Positions 35,095 through 46,265 are shown, counted from the stretch's first letter. The stretch: 48,108 bases of DNA from Obelidium mucronatum (GCA_025765595.1 JAIVFH010000218.1:1-48108), one strand, 5' to 3'. Notes: generated by a model from the sequence alone, not told the origin. Numbers and translations: made by a program.

Positions 35095-36128
35095 GGATCC
35101 TATATCTTACGGCTATTGACCGACAGCATATTCTTGGGCCGTTGATCCCAGTCACTGTTGAATCAATCACAAACTCTGCTCCAAACGTCAAAACAATAAC
35201 TCTGAATCCCAATGCGAACCCGGATTTCCAATTTAAACCAGGACAATGGATTGAATGTGAGCTCCGTGCGAAGCTGTCACAGCTTGAAATAGGGCGAAGA
35301 AGTCTTATACTAACAAATCATCAAAATAGTGTCCTTTCCTTGCACAAAAGCATCACCAAAAGCCCAATTCTCGATATCAAGCGCACCATCTCCAGAAATT
35401 TCGCGGCCGAGTTTCCAGATTACTGTAAAGGATGCGTACCAGGAACCCCATCGTAAAATACTTACATGACAGTTCAAGGAAACCTGGAGATTCCTTGCAG
35501 GGTCGAATCGGAGGTTCCTTTTACTACAAACCTCTGGAAGATATACCAGCCGGTGATACAGAGAAAATTCTTATGGTGGGCGGTGGTGTCGGGATTGCAC
35601 CCTTGATGGCAATGCTCGAACACCTTGTCAATGAGTCCAAGTCTCGACACAAAACAACGGCGTTACAGCATCCGCGAAATGTGACATTGATTTACAGTGT
35701 TCGCGATGAGCAGGAACTCTTGTTTCGAGATCGGTTGAATGAACTTTGCAGGGTGTATGGTGGGCTAGGAAGCAATGGGCTATCGATTGAAGTGCAGTGT
35801 TTTGTGACACGCTATGCGAAACGTATGCGCTATTTTTTCTCCCTACCTTCCTGAGCCTTATTTTTTACAGCAGACCACGCAGACGATATGACTTTGAAAG
35901 CTCATGACGCAACGGCAGTGCAACCTGAAAACTTCATCAAAATGTTCTATGGTTTTTATATAACACCACGGCTGCTGAGCGATTACTTTGAAAAGAGTAA
36001 TTCAACCAATGGGGATACTGTTGTTTACATGTGTGGGCCAGAGTCTCTGGAACGGGCCTGTATATGGGTATTTGCAAAAACTTGACTTTCCATTAGATCG
36101 ACTGCATTTTGAGCAATGGTGGAAGTAA
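35076..36128 (+). CDS. OXNAD1-like ferredoxin-reductase-fold oxidoreductase, apparently frameshifted
   Basis: Reading segments 35076-35256, 35330-35822 and 35871-36128 reproduces the OXNAD1 plan. The FAD-binding part has FKPGQWIE and FSISSAP. A middle strand NPIVKYLHDSS...GGSFYY follows, then the NAD-binding KILMVGGGVGIAPLMAML, and a YMCGP box before the terminal HFEQWW. The first intron has a perfect TACTAAC branch site. Two single-base frame changes are needed, near 35425-35440 and near 36063-36067; splicing can bypass each only by dropping conserved residues. The N-terminus is also unresolved (no ATG in frame; ATG 35025 is a possible short first exon). It is either a young pseudogene or contains base errors. 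Confidence 0.65.
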
Positions 36129-37195
36129 ATAATAAAGAGTTGGAAAACTTGGGGATGCAAATAGATTCACCGCTGCTTGTACTGTGCACCTTGGAGAGCC
36201 AACTACGGCTTCACGAAGAGCCCAACGATGAAGGACAAGTCATGTATCCAGATTCGGTTGTCGTTCCACTGGTCGATCTCGTGCTTGCAAGGACAGGTGA
36301 TTTACCAATGCGCACTCTACATGTCTAACGAACAAGCTCCACAGAATGCTTTAATACTAGCATCATCCTTTCGTCGGCGGTTACAATCAAATCCATATCT
36401 TACGCTCGCATCTAGTAGTCTCGCAAAGTCGCACACTCACTTGTTGACAAACCAAGATCGCATCGACTTCCCTTTGCTTTCCCAAACAACAGACTTTACT
36501 GATCGAATTCAGAATCTGAAATTGCGAATCTCTCGGATCTCTGCATTTCTTCTCAATAACATTGACCTTGACCCAACCCATCTCACACAATTCCAAACTT
36601 ATCCTTCAACTGAAAAGTACGAATGCTCAGCCACGGCAGACATTGAAGCATTTGTTAAAGATATCGTATCCACTGCCACGGTCACTTTGATATCCGTGAG
36701 AACAGATGGTCAAGATGTCCGGATGAATATCAGTGAACAGGTTTCTTCTGAGGCCGACCCACCGTTGAAATATCTACTTACAACTGTTAATACACACAGA
36801 TCATTGTATTTTTGGAGAACGAATACGCTCGAATCTTGCGCGATACAGAACCTATTCCAACTGGAGAACATGACGATCTGACTCCCACCGGCATCCATGA
36901 TTCTTGCTCAGCATGTTTTGGAGGATTGACCGCGCGGTCGAACCATCAAATTTGGATGCTGTTTTCCGAATGCTGTATCGAAATCCAAACCAAAGTAAGA
37001 AATGCTGGTCAGTTACAATGATTTCTTTCTGACATAATGGCATTCGAGTAGGTATTGGATGCTATTGAAGATGAAAATTTGCGTGATCGCAGACGGGCGG
37101 CAAATAGGAAAGTGGATGCCTTTCTGGGAAGAATTGAATCGCATAGGGAAAGAGTGCAGCTATTTGTGAAGGAGTTGGAAGATTTGGCTCTATAA
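36116..37195 (+). CDS. hypothetical protein, four exons
   Basis: Exons 36116-36296, 36337-36740, 36800-36994 and 37052-37195 join in phase to 307 residues. Intron 1 is only 40 nt but has a CTAAC branch word before its AG. The protein is mostly helical, with an N-terminal Leu-rich part, a basic middle (SSFRRRLQSNPY), and a char­ged C-terminal helix rich in Arg/Glu (LRDRRRAANRKVDAFLGRI) that may be a coiled coil. A later ATG in the same frame (about 36155) is equally plausible, because ATG 36116 overlaps the end of the OXNAD-like frame. I do not recognise the family. Confidence 0.6.
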
Positions 37196-37309
37196 AATTT
37201 GACTCATAACGCTCTGTTTCTATTGAATATCATTTGGAGAACATTGTGCTTGGCGATTGACTGTGAATAGTCATGAGATGTTAATTAACACATCCACCAT
37301 TTCGTAGCA

Positions 37310-37381
37310 GCCCGTTTAGCTCAGTGGCAGAGCGTTGCACTTGTAATGCAAAGGTCCGTGGATCAATCCCGCGAGTGGGCA
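37310..37381 (+). tRNA. tRNA-Thr(TGT)
   Basis: A 72-nt cloverleaf with no intron. The acceptor is GCCCGTT/AGTGGGC with two G-U pairs. The D arm is canonical (AGCTCAGTGGCAGAGC), and the anticodon stem TTGCA/TGCAA surrounds CTTGTAA, giving TGT. The T stem is CGTGG/CCGCG. The T loop reads ATCAATC instead of TTCRANY, an unusual B box that could weaken pol III binding. It lies 74 bp upstream of Ku80 on the same strand. Confidence 0.9.
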
Positions 37382-37455
37382 TTGCTTATGGAGAAACTCT
37401 TTTGAGTTGGAACTCGTTCTTCCGTGTGGCCAAGCTTAAAAAAAAACGTAACAAA

Positions 37456-40267
37456 ATGGCGCAGAAGGAAGCTGCTGTGCTGCTTTTGGACGTTGGAAGC
37501 TCAATGTGGCGAACGATTGACGCCGACGGAAAGAGTCGCTTGGATAATGCATGTTCAGCGATTGAGCATATTTTGCATTCAAAGGTGTTGTGGGCAATTG
37601 ATGTGCTCGTTCTATGCTGATGCTTGCGGTCGCAGATCATCGGGGGCCGCAAGACGGATTTAGTGTCTCTGATATTAGTGGGAACTGATGGTATTTAACA
37701 TCGTGTCTTGTATTGCCGTGGCTCGCGCTAACTGAAGTTGCCTAGATACGGACAACGACCTCAACACAAAAATGGGCAAAGGATATGAGAACATCACGAC
37801 CTACACACAAATCGAAATGGCCAATTTACAGACACTGCAGTTTGTAACCGATGGATGCGTGAAGGGGCAGGGCTCTGGAGATGGTATTGTTCAAAGCAAG
37901 TTGGTTGACCATGATACTCACATACCTCATCAAAGTCGTGGATGGAATTGTTGTCGCGATTGCTCTCCTGGAAAAGCATTGCAAGCATTTGAAGTGGCTC
38001 AAGAGCATATTCATTCTCTCAGACTTCATGTCACCCATCAACCAAGACGATGCAAAGACCATACTGAAGAAAGCATCCGACTACGACGTTAAAGTGAATC
38101 TTATGTAAGTTGCTTCATTGATTCTTCCGATATCTAAAGGAAAACCTTGTCAGAGGGTTTGGTTTCAAAGATGATCCTCCGCCAGAAACAGACAGAACGC
38201 AACGCGCCATCAACGAACGCTTCATGCGATCGTTTTCCGAAGCCACAAATGGGGATATTTTCAGCGCAGTCGAAGCCTTATCATTGTTGGGAAGTCTCCG
38301 TGCCCGCTCAGTTCGTTCTACAACTCTGATTCGTACAACGATGACGTTAGGCGATCCATTTGACAACATTGACGCGAGTTTGAGCTTTTCGGTTTGGGGC
38401 TACGCGAAGATTAAAGAAGCAAAGTTACCAAGTGCCAAAAAATGGTCCAAAGCCGTTAATACAGTTGGGGAATCTGCTGACGTGGCAGGGGAATTGTTTC
38501 GAGGGGATGTTGTCATGGAACGGACGTATAAGGTGAAGGATCCGAATCTTGAAGAAGGTGATGATGGTACTGGGGATCAAGTAATGGATAGCGTGGAACT
38601 CAGCAAGGATGATTTAATTCGCGCTTACAAGTACGGAAAGGATTTAATTCCTTTTAGCGAAGAAGATCGTGGAGCAATGAAGCTTAAGTCCACAAAAGGG
38701 TTTTCGATTCTTGGCTTTATCAAAAGTACAGATGTAGGTGTTGCTTCTCTTCGTCCTGTTGCTCCAACTAAAAAAAAAAAAAATAGATCACCAGAGAGCT
38801 GCTCATAAACGATCCCATCCAAATCGTTCCAGATCCAGGCTCTCCATCTACCTCGAAAAGACTCTTTGAAGTCCTTGCTCTCTCCCTTCAAGCCAAGGAC
38901 ATGTATGCACTCGTTCGGTACGTTCGCGCCGATGACGCGGGCCCCAAACTTGGGGTCCTCATTCCCCACATCGGAAAGAAGATCTGGTGTGCATGGATTC
39001 AGATTCCTTTCAAAGAAGATGTCCGCGAATATTCGTTTACTACTCTGGCACCTCTCCTGTTGAATCCAGGTTCCAACTCTCAAACTCAAACATGGGTGGA
39101 TCAAACCTCTTCTGCTTCTTTGGCAGCCTCGGCTTTAAGTCAAGGTGGCCTTTCAAATGCAGGAGAATCGAAGCGAAAGAAAATGAATCATCGTATCGTG
39201 GACACGGCAGAAGCTGACAAAAGGATTGATCAATTTATTGATGACATGGATTTGATGAATGCTCTGGATGACGACGGGTAAGAGAATATTCACTGCTGGA
39301 TTATCCTAAGTCATTTCGATTAGCGAGCTTAGCGAAGCCTTCAAGCCATGCGATTTATTTAACCCAGGATACCAAAGAATCTATCAATGTATCGCCCACA
39401 GGGCGATACACCTTGAGGATAAGCAGTTACCTCCTTTAGATCCTCGATTTGTTGCTGGCGTGTTACCCATGCCTGAAGTTCTTGAACGCGCAAAACGATC
39501 ATTGGATGACTTCAAATCAGCGTTTGAACTCACAAAAGGTATGTGATGTGGACGAATCTCATGGATATTCATGTCTGGTATTAGTTGAGGCGGACAAGGA
39601 AGACAATCGCAAGAGGTTTAAAAAGGGTGTCGACAATGCAAAAGAAATCGAAAGATCGGTGCTTAATGCAGCAGCAGCAGCTCAAACTGATATTTCCGGT
39701 GGTGTGGCAGCGACAACATTTGATGCCGTATCTGGCAGTGCTATCACGTCGGTTGGAACAGCAGACCCTGTGACCGATTTCAAGACTCTCATGGCCCGCG
39801 CTGACGCCGGAATCGCCGGTGCTGCTATGAATCAAATGGCATCTCGTGTTGTATCATTCCTCCGTGAATCTATTGGAAGTCAATATTTTGCCAAGGCTTT
39901 GACTTGTATCGTGGCGTTCAGAGAGGAAAGTGTCGATAAGAAGCATCACAAAAGATTCAATGATTTGTTGGTTGAACTCAAACGCCTCTGTTTGGAACAA
40001 GAAGAAGAGAGATTTAAACCATTCTGGATATTGCTGAAGAGAGAAAGCAATCCCGTGGGCTTAATTTCAGTCAGCGAAGTTTCGGGAAGTGAATACACCA
40101 GCCAAGATGCTGTTGAGGTAAACTTTAGTCTGGTTTGCACCACATTTGTCTCCTAACATTGTGATGTTATGCAGTTCTTTTCCGACACTGTTGAATCGTC
40201 GGTGCCTGCTTCTATCGAGGCCGGTGAAGAGGAAGATGACCAAGATTTGATTGATATGTTGGACTGA
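37456..40267 (+). CDS. KU80: Ku80, DNA double-strand-break repair
   Basis: Nine exons (37456-37584, 37636-37690, 37746-37883, 37936-38104, 38154-38733, 38787-39277, 39324-39538, 39585-40117, 40175-40267) give 800 residues with consistent phases. Ku80 pairs with Ku70 to form the ring that binds broken DNA ends in non-homologous end joining and at telomeres. The N-terminal von Willebrand-type domain starts VLLLDVGSSM and runs through SIFILSDFMSP. The beta-barrel follows (KGFSILGFI to IWCAWIQIPF), then the Ku arm and a helical C-terminal domain (residues about 620-740). The last residues, EEEDDQDLIDMLD, resemble the acidic-hydrophobic tail by which vertebrate Ku80 recruits DNA-PKcs. The length is slightly above the usual 730. 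Confidence 0.95.
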
Positions 40268-40383
40268 GTTCTCAATGTTTGGTGAAGGCAAAAGGAATAA
40301 TGTTACATTTCTTTTTCCGATATTGCGAATCACTGTGTTATCATGTAAAAGCATCTTGTTGTTTATTTTAACTCCTCCAATAT

Positions 40384-41298
40384 TTATGCCGGAGCCAATG
40401 TCAGATTTGACAAAGTCTTGAAGTATGTTTCTTCTGCCTCGACTGCCTTTTTGACAATCTCATCCCGGTCATTTGTCAGCTCCAGCTCTTTCGTCTGAAA
40501 GACACGAACTTTCATTCGAATTAACGCCCCCATAATCATCACTAGAACCAACGTAAACAAAGAAGCCAATCCAGTCGAATAATAATGTTCCAAAAGGATA
40601 TCGGGATCTGCTGCAATGTAAATCATGATTGCAATGTCGCAGTAGCAAAGAGAACAAGTAACTATTCCATGCCATGCAATGATTCGGAATTCGGGCTTCA
40701 TTTCTCCTGTATCCATTCCCTGAACGGATTTTCTGAGGTATACTATGAAACAAACCAACAAGGACGTGTCAAACACGCAAGTCAGCAATCCTCCCAACAG
40801 CAAACTATAAATAACGAGATCTTTCATGGTTGATCGATTTTCAGATAATGGCGTACTATAGAACTCGCATAAAGCGACGGTAATGATTTTGCTGGCGAAA
40901 ACAAATGGTGCAACAAATGCGAGAAATTTGTTGATGAGTAAAGACGGCCGATGGAAACGAAGAATATCCTTGGATCTGATCCAGCTGTAGTACATGTAGC
41001 AAATTTCTATCCAAACGAGGGAGATTGAGGCCAAGAATCGCAGTACTTCTTCACCCCGAAATTGTCTAAACTCCCGTGTTGATATCATGGCGCTGATAAG
41101 GCTGTAAGACGCGACTCCTAGAATAGATCCAAGAAGGCTGATATTGAAAGGGGACGCAAATTGCTTCATGGTTTTCACAGATTCTTGATATACGGCAAAG
41201 TGAATAACATAGGCTACTTCTATTACCGAAATCGCCACAGAGACAGAGTATATTCTAACGGCAATGTGTGAAGACTCTTCACGAATGAGCGAGGCCAT
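40384..41298 (-). CDS. tandem orphan 7TM protein, copy 1
   Basis: 304 residues from ATG 41298; the longer frame to 41349 uses a non-ATG start, and the start chosen aligns with copy 2 (MASLIREESSHIA versus MGSFIREESSHIA). Seven hydrophobic helices are visible, with conserved YMYYSWIRSKDILRFHRPS between helices three and four and EMKPEFRIIAWHGIVTCSLCYCDIAI around helix six. The cytosolic tail is charged. It is very close to copy 2 along its whole length. No known receptor family is recognised; a membrane sensor is possible. Confidence 0.82.
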   Translation of the reverse strand: MASLIREESSHIAVRIYSVSVAISVIEVAYVIHFAVYQESVKTMKQFASPFNISLLGSILGVASYSLISAMISTREFRQFRGEEVLRFLASISLVWIEICYMYYSWIRSKDILRFHRPSLLINKFLAFVAPFVFASKIITVALCEFYSTPLSENRSTMKDLVIYSLLLGGLLTCVFDTSLLVCFIVYLRKSVQGMDTGEMKPEFRIIAWHGIVTCSLCYCDIAIMIYIAADPDILLEHYYSTGLASLFTLVLVMIMGALIRMKVRVFQTKELELTNDRDEIVKKAVEAEETYFKTLSNLTLAPA

Positions 41299-41522
41299 AT
41301 TTTTAAACTGAAGACATTTTTTCATTGTCGTCAGTCTCTCCATTGTCACAAGATGGACAACAGATTCAAATCAAATTTAAAGCGGGCCGCGAAAAATGCT
41401 GCTCTGCATTTTGTTGAAAGTATTATCGTATAAAGGATTCCTCGGCATCCCTTAGTGGCTTTATCATCTCCACGCGATAAGCGTCTTTCCGTAGTATCGG
41501 GATTCATGTTTATTTTAAACGT

Positions 41523-42419
41523 TTATGCCGTAGCCAAATTCAGATTCGACAAACTCTTCCCAATTGCTTTCTTGACAATCTCGACGCGATCAGTTGTAAG
41601 CTCCCGTTCTTTGGTCAGAAACACCTGCACTTTCATTCGAATCAAAGCACCCATAATCATCACGAGAACCAAGGTAAACAGAGAAGCCAGCCCAGTAGAA
41701 TAATAATGTTCCAAAAGTATGTCAGGATCTGTTGCAATATAAGTCATGATTGCAATTCCACAGTAACAGAGAGAACAAGCAACTATTCCATGGCATGCAA
41801 TGATTCGGAACTCTGGCTTCATTTCTCCAATGTCTCCTCCGTCAACGGATTTTCTTAGATATACTATGAAACTGACCAACAAGGTCGTGTCAAACACACA
41901 AGTCAACAATCCTCCCAACAGCAAGCTAAAAATAACGAGATCCCTCATGGTCAATCGATTATCAGATAACGGCGTACTATTAAACTCGAAAAGAGATACT
42001 GCAATTATTTTACAAGAGAATACAAGAGGTGCAAAACCGGTAAGAAATTGGTTGATGCGAAAAGAGGGTCGATGGAAACGAAGAATGTCCTTGGATCTGA
42101 TCCAACTGTAATACATGTAGCCCATTTCCATAAAGATTAGACTAATTGAGGCCAGGAATCGTAGTACTTCCTCAGATATAGCCTGTTTGAACTGTTTTGT
42201 TACAAGCATGGCACTGATAATGCTATAGGATGCAACTCCTAAAATAGATCCAAGAAGACTCATGTTGAAAGGAGACGCGAATTGCTTGATAGTTTTCACA
42301 GATTCTTGATACCGCGCAAAGTAGATAACGTAGACGACCTGCATTCCAGAAAGCGCCACAGACGTAGAGTATATTGCAACGGCGATATGGGAAGACTCTT
42401 CGCGAATGAAGGATCCCAT
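41523..42419 (-). CDS. tandem orphan 7TM protein, copy 2
   Basis: 298 residues from ATG 42419, a near copy of the 40384-41298 product (same loops RSKDILRFHRPS, SPFN-SLLGSILGVASYS and LLEHYYSTGLASLFTLVLVMIMGALIRMKV). Differences are scattered substitutions, not frame breaks, so both copies appear functional. The spacing between copies is about 220 bp, and all three genes point the same way, as expected from unequal-crossover duplication. Confidence 0.84.
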   Translation of the reverse strand: MGSFIREESSHIAVAIYSTSVALSGMQVVYVIYFARYQESVKTIKQFASPFNMSLLGSILGVASYSIISAMLVTKQFKQAISEEVLRFLASISLIFMEMGYMYYSWIRSKDILRFHRPSFRINQFLTGFAPLVFSCKIIAVSLFEFNSTPLSDNRLTMRDLVIFSLLLGGLLTCVFDTTLLVSFIVYLRKSVDGGDIGEMKPEFRIIACHGIVACSLCYCGIAIMTYIATDPDILLEHYYSTGLASLFTLVLVMIMGALIRMKVQVFLTKERELTTDRVEIVKKAIGKSLSNLNLATA

Positions 42420-42540
42420 TTTTTAAAACTCAAGATATTTTCCATTGTCAAATTCACACTTCATTGTCTTCATTGTCGCAAACGCATTTTTCGAGGTTCA
42501 ACAATAAACGGTTCCATCAAATCATATTCTCAACTTTTAT

Positions 42541-43476
42541 TTAGGCCACATCAGCCGTATTGCATTGTGTCGAAAGATTACCTTGACGCACATAGGATTC
42601 CTCAGCTTCCTTTGCGCGTTTTTTAATTTCCTCGACAACATGCGTCTTTCCATCCTCTTTTGCCTCAAACAGCTTCACTTTCATGCGAATCAGTACCCCC
42701 ATGATCATGACCATCATCCAAGCAAATATGGCCGTCAGGGCTGTGATTGAGTAATCTTCCAAATCAAGTCCTCCAAATCCAATGCTCAGCCCCACTACAG
42801 ACATATCGAAAACAGCTAAATAGCATATCGAACAAGTAAGTAGTCCATGCCACGCAATAACGCGAAACTCTGGTTTCATTTCTTCGATTTCACCACAATT
42901 GAGAGTCCTTCTCAGATACATTATGAAACTGATCAACAATCCGGTATCAAATAAACTGGTCAGCATGCCGCCCAAATTCAAACTAGCGATTACTAAATAC
43001 TTCATGACTATTCTATTCTCGGAGGTAGGTGAACTGTTGAACTCAAATAACGCCGAGGCAATGATTTTAAAGAGAAATATGACGGGAGCGGAAGCCGACA
43101 AATACTGAGTCATCTTCAACGTAGGTTTATGAAAACGTAGAACATCTTTAGAGCGAATGTAGGAGTAGTACATGTAGCTCGATTCCATGATGACAAGACT
43201 GATTGTCGCAAGAAACCGTAAGACCTCATGCGTAATTATAGCGGACGCCGGCAATATAATGAGCAGAATATTAAAAATACTGTAGAGCATGATTCCTAGT
43301 ATGGAGCCCAACAGTGTCACATTGAACGGGCTTGTGAGTCCTTTGCTGTCAATAACCGACTCTCGACGGATCACGAAATTGAGAAAGTAAGCGACTTGAA
43401 TCAGCGCGATAACGACGCAGAAAATGTATATTCCAAGCGCAATGGTTGACGAGTCGTTGCCTGCCAACGAGACCAT
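42541..43476 (-). CDS. tandem orphan 7TM protein, copy 3 (diverged)
   Basis: 311 residues from ATG 43476. It shares the helix plan and signature loops with copies 1 and 2 (YMYYSYIRSKDVLRFHKP, EIEEMKPEFRVIAWHG, MVMIMGVLIRMKVKLFE) but is clearly older. The N-terminus is MVSLAGNDSSTIALGIYIF, and the C-terminal tail is longer and more charged. It probably represents the ancestral neighbour of the recent copy 1/copy 2 pair. Function unknown. Confidence 0.84.
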   Translation of the reverse strand: MVSLAGNDSSTIALGIYIFCVVIALIQVAYFLNFVIRRESVIDSKGLTSPFNVTLLGSILGIMLYSIFNILLIILPASAIITHEVLRFLATISLVIMESSYMYYSYIRSKDVLRFHKPTLKMTQYLSASAPVIFLFKIIASALFEFNSSPTSENRIVMKYLVIASLNLGGMLTSLFDTGLLISFIMYLRRTLNCGEIEEMKPEFRVIAWHGLLTCSICYLAVFDMSVVGLSIGFGGLDLEDYSITALTAIFAWMMVMIMGVLIRMKVKLFEAKEDGKTHVVEEIKKRAKEAEESYVRQGNLSTQCNTADVA

Positions 43477-43637
43477 TTTTTTTTCTTTGTTCTGCTCATT
43501 GTTGCTTACTACAATAAATATTATTACAATGATTTTCTGCCTCTAGTTTGATTATGATTCTGCAGAAACTGTTTGATAGTCGTTGACAGAGAGAATGATC
43601 ATGTCCCTCTTCATTTTTATCCCAAATGTGAGATGCC

Positions 43638-45300
43638 TTGTCAATCTTTGAGCTCCTTAACCCCCCACCAAAACAATATCGCTGTTGTAATGAGTTCCAA
43701 AAAGTTAAAAATGATCTTTTGGATCTTATCGACAGGAGCAGTGCCATAACGTCACCGAAACATGACGACAATTATCTGCTGCTACCAGTGCCAACCTTTC
43801 TCCCCGATTCCGAAGACAACTCGTTAAACTTTCAGTCAGATGACGTCTCTTTGGAAGATGGCATAATTGGCGGCAGTGATAACGACGATGATCAAACCAG
43901 AGACGTCGAAACCGCTAACAAAAGTGAAAGCCGTCAGTCTTTCTTATGAACAAGAATACAATCTTATTCAATGTCCTCTACTTTGTTTATAGAAACGCCA
44001 AAAACGCACAAAACCCCAACCATCATCACACTCTTGTCCTCATTGCCAAGAATCATTCACCTACAAAGGCCACCTCCACGACCACATCAAATCCACACAC
44101 GAAAAAGAAAGCCCCTTCCGCTGCGAAATCTGCCAAAAAATCCTAAGCTCAACCCCATCCCTCCACCGCCACATGCTCCAACACAGCCAAGAAAAACCAT
44201 TCCAATGCGAAATCTGCCAAATGACCTTCAACGCCGACAGCTCACTCACAACCCACATGCGTACCCACACGGGCGAGAAACCATTCAAGTGCCGGTTCTG
44301 TCCATCCGCCTTCTGCATCTCTGTGAACCTTAAAAACCATCTCCGTAGCCATACAGGAGAGAAACCGTATTTCTGCGGCAAGTGCTTCAAATCTTTTTTA
44401 ACGAGCTCTGATTTGAAGAGGCATGATCGGATCCATTCGGGGGATAAACCGTTTGGTTGTGAGATTTGTCCGGCGGCGTTTAATCAGAGTACGACTTTTA
44501 AGGATCATATGAAGAGGCATATGGTTGTGACGCCGTTTTTTTGTGATGTTTGTCGGTTGTATTTGGCGACTGGTGGGGCTTTGACGGCGCATATGCAGTT
44601 GGAACCGCATTTGATACAAGTTCAACGAAATGAAGGGATTATCAATGGGCAAACTGTTGCTGGTGGAGATGGTAAAGGGGATAAACCGGGAACGAAACTT
44701 GATTCTCCGGCTGCTTGTGAGAGCCTTGGTGCTAAAGCTGCAAAGGGAAACAAGCCTATCCCCAGCCCCACCATACCGGTGGCATTCACGAGAAGAATAC
44801 CAACGGATCAGTTCATTGCCAACGAATCAAGCGAAGAGGAATCTGATTCAGAGAGCGAACCAGATCTTGGAGATAGCGAAGAAGACAGCGATCTATCAGA
44901 TACAGCCATCAGCCGCCCACGCGTCGAACCCACACGGTCTTCAGCGAGACTTCGAAAAAGTAATACCCCATTGACTGCAAGTCCAGCAGTATTTCAGGAA
45001 TCTGATCAAGATGATATCATTATTCCACGAAAGACTGCCAAGATGCAAAAGACAGTGACCACTCATGTCGAACAACTTGTATCTCCTGAAGCGTCGCCGC
45101 AGGTTGAAATAACGAGAAGGTCGTTAAGAAAACATGAAAATGTCGATGTTGAAGATAAGGAGGGTTCAAAAACGAGATTGGCTCGGAGGAAACGACTCAG
45201 GAAAGAAGCAGAAGCGCTAATGAGCGAACGAAAGAAGACCATTGTTAGAGATATGGGGGAAAAGAACTTACGGAAGTCACCGCGTCGTTTGTTGAAGTAA
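43638..45300 (+). CDS. C2H2 zinc-finger protein with seven fingers
   Basis: The main exon, 43993-45300, encodes seven consecutive C2H2 fingers. These are CPHC...HIKSTH, CEIC...HMLQH, CEIC...HMRTH, CRFC...HLRSH, CGKC...HDRIH, CEIC...HMKRH and CDVC...HMQLEPH, with TGEKP-type linkers between some. A C-terminal half follows with an acidic block (SSEEESDSESEPDLGDSEED) and basic, AT-hook-like stretches (RSSARLRKS, SPRRLLK). It is probably a nuclear DNA-binding regulator. An acidic frame at 43638-43930 (LPDSEDNSLNFQSDDVSLED) is a likely 5' exon joined by a GTCAGT...TTATAG intron, but the phases do not fit as read and no ATG opens it, so the N-terminus is unresolved. Confidence 0.8.
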
Positions 45301-45418
45301 CGTGTAGGAATAAATGCCTGACGTGCGTCTACAATTTTTCCTGGTTGAAGCGTCTCACAACCAGCTGCTCAGACACAGCCTGAAAAAAATGGAACATAAT
45401 TTCAGCCCCTAAACGCAA

Positions 45419-46168
45419 ATGCAGCTTCAAGTTTGCTATTCTATCTGTGTGATTCTATGCCTTTCGTCAATCTCTTCAGTTTGTGCCATCCCTGCCCCGG
45501 AAAAGGGCATGCCAGAGCGGTACCATTCTATGACATTGAGGGAAGAGATTCCCAAAACCTGGGAAGAGAAGATACATGAAACAGTGAAGAAACCTCAACC
45601 AACAGCAGATGTTGACATTGAAGACGACACGGGAGCGAACGATTGGCCCAAAGAATCCTTCATCAACAACAATGGCGCAGAAGAGGAAATTTATTCGACT
45701 GGCCCGAATGCTTCGGATTTAGCTCCATCATACGAACTCACTGTACCTGCATTTCCAAGCCCAAGCAAGGTACAACAACTCCTTCCTCCTGGGAATCAAG
45801 AGGTTTCAAGTTCATCAACTCCTGCAATACTAATAGGTTCATTGGCGTCTGTATTTGTTGTCATCGGCGCGATTGTAGCTCATCAGAAAAGTCGATTGCG
45901 ACGTCGACCAGCCACCATATTTGGGATGGATTCGCCCCGTGAACTCCCCAGCAATCAAACACAACCACACGATGGCGAAAATACTTTGGCAGAGCAAATA
46001 CGATTTCGGGTGGAAAGTGTGATGAGAAATGGCAGGGCTACTCCAGCCAAAGAATTTGTTCCACCCGTTTATGTTCTCCCCTCGTCTACCGATGAAAGCA
46101 CTGTCGTCGACTTTGGTGAAACTGTGAGTGGACTCTATAGTCAGATCGTTAAAGAGGAGCAAGAATAA
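45419..46168 (+). CDS. single-pass type I membrane protein
   Basis: 249 residues from ATG 45419. It has a signal peptide (1-23, ending SVCA), an acidic Pro/Glu ectodomain with little predicted structure, a transmembrane segment at about 140-158 (AILIGSLASVFVVIGAIVA) followed by a stop-transfer HQKSRLRRRP, then a cytosolic tail of about 85 residues. It shares the overall plan with the next two genes, but the sequence is not obviously related. No domain is recognised. Confidence 0.75.
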   Translation: MQLQVCYSICVILCLSSISSVCAIPAPEKGMPERYHSMTLREEIPKTWEEKIHETVKKPQPTADVDIEDDTGANDWPKESFINNNGAEEEIYSTGPNASDLAPSYELTVPAFPSPSKVQQLLPPGNQEVSSSSTPAILIGSLASVFVVIGAIVAHQKSRLRRRPATIFGMDSPRELPSNQTQPHDGENTLAEQIRFRVESVMRNGRATPAKEFVPPVYVLPSSTDESTVVDFGETVSGLYSQIVKEEQE

Positions 46169-46265
46169 TAAACCTTTATTCTATTTCTTTTTTTTCCACA
46201 AGCCCTCGCCAAAATCTTGTTAGACGCCACGCCCGAAATTACTTTTTCTGATCACGAATTGCTTG

